Part shown: piece after piece, positions 7,905 to 19,100 of the stretch
How positions within the stretch are numbered: position 1 is the first letter of the stretch
Layout: the number at the start of each line of letters is the position of its first letter
Virus record (IMG/VR): IMGVR_UViG_3300020596_000032
Coordinates: 1 to 50,881 of that record
Length of the DNA stretch: 50,881 bases
Strand: one strand, 5' to 3'
Source: a virus
Made by a program: the position numbers and the translations under genes
Notes under the pieces: model-generated
What the model was told of the DNA's origin: nothing
Databases searched by the model: none
What the model saw: the letters and a program-made list of their open reading frames with translations, nothing else

Positions 7905-8719
7905 GGTTGTCCCCCGAGGGTCACGATGATCTCATCAGTGAGGAATTCCCTACGAGCATAATGAAACGGCATACTCTGGATGTAATTTCCAACGAGGATC
8001 GAGCCATCCGGTCTCACGTGGGTGGGAAGGAATGATTGCCAATCCTCCCCTACCGGACCCAATTGTTGATCCCGGGCTTTCATATGAACAAATCTCATCG
8101 TGGTACTAGACTCGACGTGACCGGTAAGCTTTGCGGCCATCGCAAAAGCGAGATCACCGCTGATTCGCGCGGGTAACCCGGGATGAGTCTCGCGTAATAC
8201 ATCCCATCTCTCATAAACGGTTCGAACGGTTTCGAAATAATCCCACGTCTTCTCTTTATCGAAATACATGCAAGTGGTGTACACGGGGGGCAATTCGTTG
8301 AACCGGAACGCCTCCCGGTATTCAGAATTCTCAATTCTACTACCATCGTATCGGTGAGGAATCGCGGTCAGCACCAGACCGTGTCGTCTCAGACTGAACC
8401 ACCATTCCCCTATATCGACGGGAACGAGCATATCCGCATCTAGCAGGATCGTTCTCTCATACGGGGAGACGTGACCGATCTTCCATTTGTTATGAATTTT
8501 CCACGCGGCGATTTCCGAATCATCTCCCCACGGGATATCGATGATCTGATCGAACACCCCTCGGTATACTGGGGGGATTTCCGTACCGGGGGTGATCGCA
8601 ACGGAGATTTTCGGGATTTTTAGTTGTGTCAGGTGTAGACTCAGACCCAACGCGTAGGCCATTCGGAGATAATCCCCCGAGGGTCCGTTCTGAGCGATAA
8701 TCAGATACCCCTCGCTCAT
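7901..8719 (-). CDS. Glycosyltransferase-like protein (GT8-type DxD)
   Basis: A 272-residue protein starting MSEGYLIIAQNGPSGDYLRM. The segment YERTILLDADMLVPVDIGEW carries a DAD motif at residues 94-96, as in GT8/GT-A enzymes where it holds the metal and nucleotide sugar. It is preceded by KIGHVSPYERT and followed by a Trp-rich stretch. A distal ISGDLAFAMAA segment is matched by RNDFAFSIAAHV in the upstream gene, so the two are paralogues. ATGA overlaps link it to genes on both sides. The acceptor is unknown; capsule-like or fibre glycans are possible. Confidence 0.65.
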   Translation of the reverse strand: MSEGYLIIAQNGPSGDYLRMAYALGLSLHLTQLKIPKISVAITPGTEIPPVYRGVFDQIIDIPWGDDSEIAAWKIHNKWKIGHVSPYERTILLDADMLVPVDIGEWWFSLRRHGLVLTAIPHRYDGSRIENSEYREAFRFNELPPVYTTCMYFDKEKTWDYFETVRTVYERWDVLRETHPGLPARISGDLAFAMAAKLTGHVESSTTMRFVHMKARDQQLGPVGEDWQSFLPTHVRPDGSILVGNYIQSMPFHYARREFLTDEIIVTLGGQP

Positions 8720-9561
8720 GCTTGATCCCCATAGTAGGCCAACATACCCGAGACGTGCTCGTTCAAGGATATCTTGTTCATGAAATGCACGTTCTGGTTC
8801 TTTGTCCTCACCGGGAACGGTTTCCCATTCAGATCAGCCGCGATGATCAACCCCCCGGGGTGATAACCCACCAGATGATCATAATCCCACGAGAACAGAA
8901 GTTTTGAATTTGGAAGATCACCGACGAGGAGATTCATGTTGGAATATCCGTTCATCACATGTGCGGCAATACTGAACGCGAAGTCATTCCGATAGAGTTT
9001 AGGCGAGTATCCATATAGCTTGGCGAACCACTCATATTGGGTTTCGACGTGTTTCACGATCTTGAAGTACTTCTCTGCGATTTTTCCCCGCCGCCAGTAC
9101 ACGACGGTCGCCCATTTTTGGGGGATCGATGAAACGTCTAATTTTTTCACAACCGGATTCATGCATCCATACACGGATCGGACATCTTGATTCAGCATCA
9201 CATCAAACGGACGCTCGGATAGATGCATAAGAGTTCTCGGATCGAACACCAAATAATCGAGGTCGATCACGAGGGTTTCCTCGAACGGGGACAAATCATA
9301 GATATTCGTCCGGGTTCGGTTCCGGAACACTCCCGGCTGAGAGGTTTTCTTATCGATGTAGTACCGTGGGGTATTTGTGGGCGCATCCACACGGATGATC
9401 TTGTCGAACCCAATGGGATTGAATTGGGTTTGATCATCCGTGATCAGAGCGACTTTGACCCCGGGAAGGACTCTTTTGCAGAGGACCGCGTTCAACTCTG
9501 CCAGTTTGCCGTATTGGATTACTTCGTTATCATGGGCGACGAGAAGAATTCCAACACTCAC
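8716..9561 (-). CDS. Glycosyltransferase-like protein (GT8-type DxD), paralogue
   Basis: A 281-residue protein starting MSVGILLVAHDNEVIQYGKL. The segment FEETLVIDLDYLVFDPRTL carries a D-L-D motif at residues 100-102 in the position of the DAD motif of the downstream paralogue. YDLSPFEETLVIDLDY and HVSPYERTILLDADM clearly align. It also has YRNDFAFSIAAHVMNG. ATGA overlaps on both sides. Probably a nucleotide-sugar transferase of the same module. Two diverged tandem copies suggest two sugars or two successive linkages, but this is inference. Confidence 0.62.
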   Translation of the reverse strand: MSVGILLVAHDNEVIQYGKLAELNAVLCKRVLPGVKVALITDDQTQFNPIGFDKIIRVDAPTNTPRYYIDKKTSQPGVFRNRTRTNIYDLSPFEETLVIDLDYLVFDPRTLMHLSERPFDVMLNQDVRSVYGCMNPVVKKLDVSSIPQKWATVVYWRRGKIAEKYFKIVKHVETQYEWFAKLYGYSPKLYRNDFAFSIAAHVMNGYSNMNLLVGDLPNSKLLFSWDYDHLVGYHPGGLIIAADLNGKPFPVRTKNQNVHFMNKISLNEHVSGMLAYYGDQA

Positions 9562-9920
9562 AAATCCCCCTCGATCATCTCTCGTTTGGTCGCATTAATG
9601 ATCTCGGTGTACTCCATCAAATACTGACGATGAGCCATGGCATTGGCCTCCGACAGTATGGTCAAAAACTCATTCACCTTATCAAAAGCGATATAAATTG
9701 GAATTCCCGATTTATCGATCACGGCGATTCCCCAACCCTCACTCCGTTGAGACTTTATCGTAATCCCCGCGATGGTCGAATCTGATGCCTCAAACAAGCC
9801 CCCCGCATATCCCACGAGGAGAAGTTCCTCGAACCGGCTCCGCGCCATGGCGATCTGGTTCTCCATCACGGCACGGCGGGCGTTTGCCCCGATCAGATTA
9901 GACATTTCCAACGCGTTCAT
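9558..9920 (-). CDS. Small conserved myovirus-type hypothetical protein
   Basis: A 120-residue protein starting MNALEMSNLIGANARRAV, with TGGGAG seven bases before the ATG. The pattern ENQIAMARSRFEELLLVGYA, then GIAVIDKSGIPIYIAF, then a helical C-terminus with EANAMAHRQYLMEY resembles small proteins that commonly sit beside tail genes in T4-like phages. Function unknown. It is the first gene of the coupled modification operon (ATGA overlap with 8716-9561) and follows the structural gene at 9963 after a 42-bp gap. Confidence 0.65.
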   Translation of the reverse strand: MNALEMSNLIGANARRAVMENQIAMARSRFEELLLVGYAGGLFEASDSTIAGITIKSQRSEGWGIAVIDKSGIPIYIAFDKVNEFLTILSEANAMAHRQYLMEYTEIINATKREMIEGDL

Positions 9921-9962
9921 GATAAACTCCCAGACCCGGATATATCTCTATCCAGTCTAAGA

Positions 9963-10955
9963 TCAAGTCCCCGAGAGTGCGGTGACGTTGGTCCACGCCG
10001 AGGGGGAATCCACAGTCAAGTAGGTGGTAGCCTTATTGATGGAGACATCCGCGAGCATCGTCCCATCCATGGTATCCGGGGCGGTCACATTCAAGTCGTT
10101 GAACTCGATGCGGAAACGGAGAGTCTTGCCCCGGTCTCCCAGAGTGCCCGTCATACCATCTTCGGTCGCACCATAGATGGAAATGTTATTACCCGATCCC
10201 GCAAAGAGCGCGAACGAATAGGTCGATCCATCCCCAATACCCTTCCATAGAAGGTTCGATCCATTCCACGACCCGCCCCACAGGGGGAGTTCATAGTATC
10301 CGCTCGATCCACCAATACCGGTTACCCCAAGTGCGCGATGGAACACCGACCGGGTCTGATGTGCGCCCATCGAAATGGTTCCGTAGAACGAGCACAAATC
10401 GGTCCAAAACGTATTGTGCTGGGTCACCGCGCCACCCGTTCGTGACGGGGTAAAGCGGATGGTTCCTCCCGAATTGAAGAAGTACCGCGCCTTATCCACG
10501 GTGGTGAATACCATCTTGAACTCATGGACAAGCTGCGTCGTCCACACCCCCGTATAGGTATCGTTCGGGGCGGTCTGGTTCGAGTAAATCGTCAGCGCGT
10601 CTGCGGCGGGAACCAAACGGTTCGTGTCCAAATTGGCAACCGCCGCGACATTCCCATAATAGTACTTGATCAACTTATCCACGCCGATATCCACGGCGGT
10701 GGGCAGAGTCACGGTGGTTCCCTGATGATTCCCCATCACGACCATCGCGGACCGGAGAAGGGTCCACTCATTCGAGGCGACCATCTGTTGAAGCTCACCC
10801 GTGGTTGCATCCGGCGGAGTCACGGTGGGAATGGTAATCGCGGTTTGTCCATAACCACGGTCCGAGTATCCCGGTCCATAGAGGAGTTGAATCGGATTAC
10901 GCAGCGTGGTGTTGAAATCGGCTGCCTGAATCAGCGCGTCCAAATTATACGTCAT
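9963..10955 (-). CDS. Virion structural protein (tail/fibre region)
   Basis: A 330-residue protein starting MTYNLDALIQAADFNT, behind an AAGGTGGG ribosome site. The composition (Gly, Thr, Ser, Tyr, Asn) and beta-rich pattern are those of a virion protein. The stretch DKARYFFNSGGTIRFTP recurs in structural proteins of large myoviruses. The N-terminal region has YGPGYSDRGYGQ. The start codon abuts the stop of the upstream peptidase-G2-like fibre gene (TAAATG). Because it lies between fibre-like genes and the modification operon, it is probably a fibre or baseplate-periphery component; its exact place in the virion is not clear. Confidence 0.65.
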   Translation of the reverse strand: MTYNLDALIQAADFNTTLRNPIQLLYGPGYSDRGYGQTAITIPTVTPPDATTGELQQMVASNEWTLLRSAMVVMGNHQGTTVTLPTAVDIGVDKLIKYYYGNVAAVANLDTNRLVPAADALTIYSNQTAPNDTYTGVWTTQLVHEFKMVFTTVDKARYFFNSGGTIRFTPSRTGGAVTQHNTFWTDLCSFYGTISMGAHQTRSVFHRALGVTGIGGSSGYYELPLWGGSWNGSNLLWKGIGDGSTYSFALFAGSGNNISIYGATEDGMTGTLGDRGKTLRFRIEFNDLNVTAPDTMDGTMLADVSINKATTYLTVDSPSAWTNVTALSGT

Positions 10956-11594
10956 TTATCCCACCTTAATTTCTACAAGACGCTCTTCCCAATTCAAATC
11001 CGTTTTGAGAACGCGCCCAATCGCGGGACCCTCAGGAGAACGAGATTTTCCGTGACTATCCAAACACGCGGTTCCCACACCGGGAATCGTCGAAAGTACA
11101 ATATAGTCTCCACAACGAACGGGACCAGTCACCCGACAGGGAATTCTACCAGACAGCGCGATCAAAACCGCGTTTTCCACATCCAATTCGAAATTCTCAT
11201 TCAACACGATGAAGGGATCGGTCGAAACCACTCCGATCCACGATCCGTCCCACTTCGCCATGGTGACTTCCGTATTTCCTTCGGTGTTGTACTGGAGAAT
11301 CGTTCCACACGGGTAGACGGCGTCGGCCTCGTAATACTCCGCGATATCCGCGTAATACGCCCGAAGTTTACCCAATACGACCACCCCGGCGGCGGACAAA
11401 TCGAGGGTTCCTGCTGCATTCACAGTGACCGTAGCCGCATTTACGGTCGTGAATACCCCCGTGTTGGGAACTCGACTTCCGATCTGAACATTATCGATTA
11501 GCTTGGTATTTCCACCCACCACGTTCACGTCAATCGCGGTTACTGGTCTCACGGAAAGGTCAAGCACATCCCGGGTCGCTTTTGAAATTGGCAT
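10956..11594 (-). CDS. Tail fibre-like protein with peptidase G2-like C-terminal domain
   Basis: A 212-residue protein starting MPISKATRDVLDLS. After a short repeat-like N-terminus (NTGVFTTVNAATVTVNAAGT) comes YYADIAEYYEADAVYPCGT, then WIGVVSTDPFIVLN and ALSGRIPCRVTGPVRCGDYI. This order (YADxAE, then GVVSTxP, then SGRxPCxVxG) matches the C-terminal domain often seen at the end of phage fibres and related to the peptidase G2 intramolecular-cleavage domain. Whether it self-cleaves cannot be judged here. It has its own late promoter motif in the 28-bp gap upstream, with a predicted 16-nt leader. Confidence 0.68.
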   Translation of the reverse strand: MPISKATRDVLDLSVRPVTAIDVNVVGGNTKLIDNVQIGSRVPNTGVFTTVNAATVTVNAAGTLDLSAAGVVVLGKLRAYYADIAEYYEADAVYPCGTILQYNTEGNTEVTMAKWDGSWIGVVSTDPFIVLNENFELDVENAVLIALSGRIPCRVTGPVRCGDYIVLSTIPGVGTACLDSHGKSRSPEGPAIGRVLKTDLNWEERLVEIKVG

Positions 11595-11613
11595 CTCACA
11601 TCCTCTTGTATCA

Positions 11614-11622
11614 CCTATTTAG
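11614..11622 (-). promoter_or_regulatory. Late promoter motif CTAAATAGG
   Basis: Minus-strand CTAAATAGG with TAAATA at 11621-11616, filling most of the gap between the genes ending at 11623 and starting at 11594. The predicted start near 11610 gives a leader of about 16 nt containing AGAGGA. Confidence 0.6.
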
Positions 11623-12540
11623 TTAAAATTCGAGAAATACGATGCTTATCCGGTCGGCGTCATATGTGACTCCACTGGTTCCGGCTAGAACCTGAATTGT
11701 ACACGCAGAGGAAGATACGGCTTGGTTGTCCGGACTCACCGTGACACCGATTCCCGAACCCGAGGTAGAATCGTATCTCGCGTTGGGCAAAATCAAGTAA
11801 TTTCCGGTCCCAAACGTGGTTCCGGAGAATGTAATCGTGTACCGACCAGTAGAGAGTTTGGTCACGCTGGCGATGTTTTTTCCAACGAGGGTGGTGATTA
11901 CCCCCACGGATTGGGTCCCATCGAATACGACCGCAGCGAAGCCCTTTAGGGGAAGCTGCTGTGCCCAAAAGGTCCCGTTGTACATTTCTCCATTCCCGAA
12001 CGTGGAGTTATTTCGGGTATCACCCACCACCGGGGCCGAGGGACGCTGGGCGGTGGTGCCCGAGGGGAGTCGTACGGCGTCGGTCCTTCCAAAGATAGTC
12101 GAGGCCGCCACGCCGGGACTCGCATTCGAGAATGAAACCACCGATGTGCCCAACGAGGAAATCCCAAACTGCCCCGCACCGTCCGCGTATATCCCTGTTG
12201 TCAAATCTGCATAAACGGGCAACCCGGGTAACGTTGCGGAGGATACGGGAATCGTCACGGGTCCGAAGAGTAGTGCCCGCCACTCAGTTCCGTCCCAGTA
12301 GGATTCAACTTTGGTCGTGGAATTATACCAGAGCATCCCCGGGACCGGATTACTCGGCGCGGTGGGCTTGGCAAAATTCTCCATCAACCGATAAACGTTC
12401 TGATTCCAAAACTGTCCATACTGGGGGGAACCCGCGCCGGGCATCTCAATCGGAAAAGTAACCCCCGTAGTGGTCGCGGGATTGATCGTGGCTACAATCG
12501 TGGCAGCGGCATTTCTAATCGTATATGCGGGGATTGTCAT
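11623..12540 (-). CDS. Tail fibre or baseplate-periphery structural protein
   Basis: A 305-residue protein starting MTIPAYTIRNAAATIVAT, with AGGAG before the ATG. The N-terminal third has YGQFWNQNVYRLMENFA followed by PGMLWYNSTTKVESYWDGTE, a combination seen near the N-terminus of fibre and structural proteins in T4-like phages. The rest is a Thr/Ser/Gly-rich beta-structured region ending in RISIVFLEF. It starts 9 bp after the upstream tail gene and is probably in the same late transcript. The assignment as fibre rests on composition and position. Confidence 0.6.
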   Translation of the reverse strand: MTIPAYTIRNAAATIVATINPATTTGVTFPIEMPGAGSPQYGQFWNQNVYRLMENFAKPTAPSNPVPGMLWYNSTTKVESYWDGTEWRALLFGPVTIPVSSATLPGLPVYADLTTGIYADGAGQFGISSLGTSVVSFSNASPGVAASTIFGRTDAVRLPSGTTAQRPSAPVVGDTRNNSTFGNGEMYNGTFWAQQLPLKGFAAVVFDGTQSVGVITTLVGKNIASVTKLSTGRYTITFSGTTFGTGNYLILPNARYDSTSGSGIGVTVSPDNQAVSSSACTIQVLAGTSGVTYDADRISIVFLEF

Positions 12541-12549
12541 TGATTGCTC

Positions 12550-13164
12550 CTAGACCACGCGAATACGCAGAGTGTAAATTGCTTCGATGATTCGATCCGA
12601 CGCCTTTAGAATCGGCGTAAACACGAGGTGGGAGATCAACAAACCGTCTTCCATTTTCAGTCCAATTTCATCGAACGAGAACCCACTGGTGTTCAAATTG
12701 AGCGCGCCCGTATTCGACAGGGCGGGCTGACCGAATGGCTCATCCCGGTCCAGCACGCATCGAATTTCCACATCCGAGAACAGGGTTCCGTTAATGTGAC
12801 GGACACTCATCTGATTTCCCACCGGGGCATTCTGAGCATCGTCCACGACCTCATAGTACACCGGGACATGCAAATCCGCAGCGCCGGTAACATTCGGAGA
12901 CGCAAACAGGATCAACCCCGCCGGGTCCACCGTGGCTCCGCCGGTACCGAAATGCATCGTGTAAATCACTCCATTAACACGATCCGCAATCGCCCGAGCC
13001 AAGAGAATGGAGAAATTCTCCTTATGGATATCGTTCATTTGATCAAGGAGAACACGCCCCGAGTCCGTCCCGATCTGAGATCGGTCCGTGTATTCGAAAA
13101 TTTTAACGTGTCCCTGAGGGGAAACGCCACCATTGTCCTTGAATTTTTCGTTTTTCGTTTCCAT
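12550..13164 (-). CDS. Baseplate/tail structural protein
   Basis: A 204-residue protein starting METKNEKFKDNGG. The sequence has TTG-ATG-ATG in a row; the last ATG (13164) sits six bases from AGAGGA and is preferred. The N-terminus has HVKIFEYTDRSQIGT and a helix with ENFSILLARAIADR, then YTMHFGTGGATVDPAGLILF, typical of a virion protein, and a beta-rich remainder. It lies right after the giant wedge-like gene, where T4-like genomes carry smaller baseplate wedge genes, but I cannot match it to one by sequence. A late promoter sits in the 25-bp gap upstream. Confidence 0.62.
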   Translation of the reverse strand: METKNEKFKDNGGVSPQGHVKIFEYTDRSQIGTDSGRVLLDQMNDIHKENFSILLARAIADRVNGVIYTMHFGTGGATVDPAGLILFASPNVTGAADLHVPVYYEVVDDAQNAPVGNQMSVRHINGTLFSDVEIRCVLDRDEPFGQPALSNTGALNLNTSGFSFDEIGLKMEDGLLISHLVFTPILKASDRIIEAIYTLRIRVV

Positions 13165-13180
13165 CATCAATCCTCTGTGC

Positions 13181-13188
13181 CTATTTAG
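13181..13188 (-). promoter_or_regulatory. Late promoter motif CTAAATAG
   Basis: Minus-strand CTAAATAG with TAAATA at 13187-13182, just after the stop of the giant gene. The predicted start near 13176 gives an 11-nt leader that holds AGAGGA, which favours the start at 13164. Confidence 0.6.
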
Positions 13189-13189
13189 A

Positions 13190-16100
13190 TTAATAAATCG
13201 TTGCCGACTGCATTACCGCATAGGCGGCGGGCCAATTAACGGCTGCGTTCACGTCGGTGCCGAAATACTCGGTTCCAAATCCAATACCTTCTCCGTTTAC
13301 GGGATACACGAATATGGGCGATCCGGGGATTGAGTCACCCACCGAGTAGGTGAGCGTGGACACCCCTGCCGCGAAGGTCCATAGTTTTCCCGACCGAAGT
13401 GCGAGGATTTTCTTGGTCCCCGCGAGGGTCACCGTGGACACCCATATGGTTCCGTTCCACGTCCAAATCACATTCGTGGTGGTGTTGAGAATTTTCAATC
13501 CCACGCGTCGGTTCACTTCGAGACCCAACGGAGAGTCGAACTGCAAATGGTTCGTAAGAACATCATCCACGACATAATCGGGCATCGCAGCGAGACTCGT
13601 GGGCGAGACCCCATTGCGGGTGTACAAATAATTCACACTGATCGTATCAGTCACCACCGGAGTGGTCAGATACAAATATCCCTTGTTTATCGTGAACGGC
13701 CCCGGGGTATCCGTCATCTGATAGGTTCCGAGTTTACCCACAGGGAACCCGCTATAGATGATTTTTACCGTATGACCCGCAATGATCGGGATCAAAAATG
13801 TAACAATTGTTCCAGCAGTAATTGTGTAATTCGTATTGAGAACGAGGGTCGCGCCATTATCCGTGACAGACGAGATAATGTGACCGAAGTTTCCACGTAA
13901 GAACGTCTGCCCAGACATCACCGTATCGGTACTGGTTTCTAATATTTCGATTCCCACGGGGAGAACCGGAACCTGTCCAATCGTAATAGCGAAATCTCGT
14001 TCGCCGAGCGAGGTATCGTTCCGAATCAGTACCGAGGCCGAGTCTAAATTCTCGGCAACGATGCGTTCCGGAGCTTGTCCGAGATCATCCGCGACATCCC
14101 CGAATGGGATCGCATTATGATTAACGATCATTCGCGCGGCCTGATGATAATAGCTTCCCGCGTATGGAGAACCCACCACGGCGGGACCTTCGACGAAGCC
14201 GACCGTCTGATAAATTTCTACGCGCAAGAGGGCGCTGATTGCTCCACTGAATTCCAACGTGATCGTACGTGGTCCGAGAATCCATGTATAGGTCAGACCC
14301 AAATCAGTAACATATACCTCGGAACCATCCGAGATTGTGAGTTTGAACTTCTGCTCGTACAACGACGGGGTATAATCCGTGCTAAACACGAAGGCCGTCG
14401 TGACCCCGTTACCATTTTGAGTTCCGATTTGAAACCACTCGTCCCGACCCAAATCGGTGATGTTCCAGAGATTTTTACTGAAACCGTTGTCTTCATCGAA
14501 ATACGGAGTATCCCAACCATATTCGTCCTGCATATTCGAACTCAATCGGTCGAACACGAGGACCGTCTTAGACACTGCATCATCGGTGATAATCGAATCC
14601 GCTGTATCATTTTCTTGATTAGCCACGGTCAGGATAATTTCCTTATCGCGGAGTTTCGAGTGAAAGGGCTTCACATCATTGATGTTGTTCACCAACGCAT
14701 CCACCTCGTTCGGACGAACGAAACGATCCTGTCGAAATTTATCTGATACGTGCAAATCCAAATATGAGGTCTTGAGAAACCACGAGCACTGTTCGTTCTG
14801 ACGAATCATTTCGTAGAGAACCGAGAACAACAAATCGTTTCGCTCGCCCTCATTCAACAGAATTTTTACATCCTCATAGACGCGCCGAAGTAATGTGGGA
14901 TTATTATACAGAGTGGGTAACAAGCGTAGGGTTTGGTTCTCCACCCCCACTTCGGTCCATGCCCCGGACACTAGGGCATAATCCGCGTATACATTACCGG
15001 CCAAGTTCCACAGATCGGAGTTAGTCGTGGTAAGAACACGGACCACATCTCCTTCGAAATAAAACCCGTCATTCATACGGTAGTTTCGTTCAGCAATAGT
15101 AGGGACCGTTTCTAGAATCGTCTTTTTCTCGAATTCCTTCATCCGGTATGGGGTTCTCGTCCAATACCCCAAGGCGTTTCCGGGAAACTCATCTACGAGT
15201 TGGAAATAACGAGTTGCGTTGGGATCATCCCGGAAGCTCTTCCGTGCAAGAATCTTGTTCACCGCAGTTAACCACACCGTAAAACCGGTTTCTACATTTT
15301 TGAAGATAGTTTGCGGTGGATACAACGCGGAGCCATGAATTTCATCCCCAACCAAGTATGGATCGGGAACCGGGTTTCCCAGTTTGTCGATTCTGGAGAA
15401 ACAGTCGATAATCTTATCCTCGACCTGAATCGGAGGATTTTTGAATTTATCGTTTTCGGTGATCAGAATCCATTCATCATGACTATTACGAAGACGCGAA
15501 TCGACGCCAACCGCGTATGAGTAGGTGTCTTTAATCTTTTCACCACCTGAGTAGATGAACATACTGGTCGAATTCACGGGAGCGAACCAAGGCACGCCCT
15601 CACGGGTGGGGTTTTCCAGACGACGTGCGATCTGGGCACATGTGAATTCCTTCTTGTTTTCCGTACCCGTATAAGACACGACCCAGAAATAGTACTTCCG
15701 GGTGACACGGTTGTTTTTATCAATCCCCTCGTACACCGAGTATGAAGCACTACTGGTGGGATTATTCACGAAGAACGGCTTGCCATGGACCTTTTCGCTG
15801 TCGGGAAGCTTGGAGACATACGACATCCACTGATCGGGCGGAACCGGGGATTCGATCCATTCCATTACTTCGATATGCCCAAGCTGAACCACAATATTTC
15901 CCGTCGCCGTACCCACGGTGCTCTTGATCTTCAACTGGAGTTGCGTGGTGGTCGTGGCAATCGCATAGACCTGATGCATATTATACGCGGGCTGATCGGC
16001 TCCTGTGATCGTAATCAAGGTGGCATTATTCAGCGGACGTTGATGAACGAACGGGGCACCCGTGACGGGATCGAGGAGGTTTATCGTTACCGTGTCCCCC

Positions 16101-19100
16101 TGCTGTGTGATTGTCGCATTACAGTACTCCATCCGTCCCCACTCGGGCGCGGCCTGTTCATAGAACGGAAGAAGGCTCTTGTAATCGGAGTATCTCGCAA
16201 GACCCAGACGCCACCACGAACGCCCAACCTTATCCGGTCCCCACGTCAAATTATTCGAACTCGGGGCCTTGGGTCCGACATTATACAGGGCAGGATCATA
16301 AAACGACCGATAGTCGATCAGCGATTCCGACTTTCGGTCATACTTGCCTTCGATGGGATCAAACAGGGTGTGATCCAACACCAATGTATTATCATCGGTA
16401 TCGCTCAATTTCAAAGTGTATGAATTTCGATAATCAATATCTCCATTTACGGTGGGGAAACGGAACGTAGAGACTAGACTATTGGTAGTCCGAGTGGGAA
16501 TGATCCAACGCGTGTCTCCCGGGGTCACTCGGTTCAAATCAGGGATCACCAATGCCCGCGATCCCGCAACCGCCGAACCAAAACGAACAGTTTGAATCTT
16601 GTCGAAGAAATCCGTGTGGAATACACGAAATTGGACCTCGTCGCGGTTTTGATCGCCAAACTCAGTAAGCTTCCACAACCAATCCTCATATACCTGAATG
16701 TTATCAAGCCCAGCGCGGGTTCCCTTCGCGAATGCATTGATCGCGCGAATGGTTCCCTTGGCGTGAATCATACCCCGATAATAATCGAACCGGGAACGCT
16801 CATCAGCGCCAAGCTGATCCATGTAGGAATCCATCGGGTAATACCCATAGAGGTTCCATGCCTGATCCCGCTTCAAGGGATCATCTATGGGATCGATACG
16901 GTCATAGAACCGGGTGAAATCGGTCGCTTGCTTTTCAAAATTAGGCAAGAGCTTCTCTTCGCCGATAAGATGTCCCGGGGCGTCAAACTGTCCAGACCAT
17001 TCCTTGGTCCGGTAGGTATCAACACGGATGGTGGGTTGGTATATTCCCAGAACCGGGTCATAGATAAGCTGTCCAAATCGGGTCCGTTGAGAGAAAAACA
17101 CAACGTGCTGGGCCTCCGAAATATTGACCCGGACCCCGTATATTTCATTCTCTCCCTCAAGAACAGGAAAGTCAGTGGAGGTGATCTTAATCCCGTTGCC
17201 AATCTTTAGTACGTCCAGCTTGGGCGGCGGAATGGGTTCCCCACGCTTATTGATAACCCCATACAGACCGTTCTGAATCGACTCAACCGTGTCCAATTGC
17301 CCAAGGGTGGAATCGAAACGCGCCACAGTGAAAAACGGCGTGAAATAGAACGAATCGAAATCCGCCTGTTGAGTCACGCGCATCAATTGTGGATTGGTAA
17401 TCTCACTCAACCAAACAGCGAATTGTTTCGCCCCGGTCAGGAAGTCACGAATGTCAGAGTCATCATCGTGGTAGGTCTCGAATTTCCATCCACGGGTGTC
17501 GAGATATCGTCCGTATCCGATCATGAAGTTCACGACCTCAGAGGCTCCCGGCAGGAAGGTTCCGTAGGGGACATCGATGTACGTGCCTGATCCTTCGGAG
17601 AAGTAGAAATAATCCACCCCACGGACGGTGAATTTCTTCATCATCGTCGAGGCATTGGAAATGGCGGTGAGAACCACCACGGTGATCGTCTCACCACCAT
17701 TGATTTGAACGACGGGATCGAGTTCAATGGTCCGCTGATCCACCGCCACGACATATTCGGAACGGATTTTCATTCCATTGATCAAAAAGGCCAGCTTGGC
17801 GGTGTCGTTAGCCTTGCCCACGGTGGGTAGGACGAGATTCTGCAAAACATACGTGCGCTGATTGATGTCAGCGGTGAAGGTTTCCTTTCTCTCCACCTGT
17901 CCACCCTGAACTGGGATCGAGGGGGTTTCGATGCGGAAGAATGGATTATTATAGTCGTATCCGAACACTCGGTATCCAGAGTCTTCACGAATCAAATAGA
18001 GGCCCGATCCGAACTCGCTGCTTGTGGGGCGGGACTTGTATGGAATGACCGATGCATCCTCATAGGGGATTTCTGAGCCCCCCAACAAGGTGTAAACGGT
18101 TCGTTCCGGATTGATGTACCCGTAGGTTTTCCACGCCATACTGGGCTGGGTGTTCTGGACGATCTTCGCAAATCCTTCGGCGACGGAAACTCCCAAGGAG
18201 GAAATTCTGTCCGTGATCCACATGTTCAAACCGATCACGGGGCCGTTCAGGAGATGAACTTCGTTATCCGCGATGGGGGAACGGCGAAGACTCGTACGGT
18301 CGATCAGATGGGGGCTGGTGAACAGACCATTAAGATAAAACGTCTGATCCCCCCACTTCGTGGCAATCCACTCCAACGGACGCATCAAGTATCCTGCAAG
18401 AGAACACGCATAAGCGTAATGTGAAGAGTTGTAGAATTTTTCTTCAACCGGGCCACCATCCCCAAATACCCATCCGTCGTTCAAACGGCGAGGATCGAGC
18501 GCACCTTCAAGAACGATTCCAAGCGCGATGGGATCGCGAAGCGCCCCAGCTACGTCCACCGGAATCGGTCCGAGCATCTCGAATTTGGGATCGAATATGT
18601 TCAACGGGGAATGAACTAGTCCGTTTTGGAGATCGACCCACATCGTATGAGCCGATCCATATCGGGGGGTTCCATCACCACTGGTACTTGTGGGGACGTA
18701 CGTGGTTCTCCACCACGTCGGTTCAATACTATACCCGACGACTTCCCACGGATGAGAATGGGGACGCGGCGTCTTATAAAGGCGACGATAGATACCCTTG
18801 TAATTTCCTTCCAGTCCCGAACTGGAAAAATTCCACGTGAATGGATCAGAATTATTGTAGGTGGAGTTCACAACATAGTCCATGTTGTGATTGATCACCC
18901 AGCGTTCGAATTCCCGACGTATGATCCGGCGGAATTCCGTCATCGAGTATCGGTAGGTATTCACTGGGTGATTGAACGTCTTGATCTCATAGATGGTCAA
19001 GCCGTTGAAAAAATAGTATTTGGCGTTGATATCATCGTAGAAAACATCATCGGGAGGAATTGGAGACGTGCTCCACGTTGCCCCATTGTATTTCGCATAT

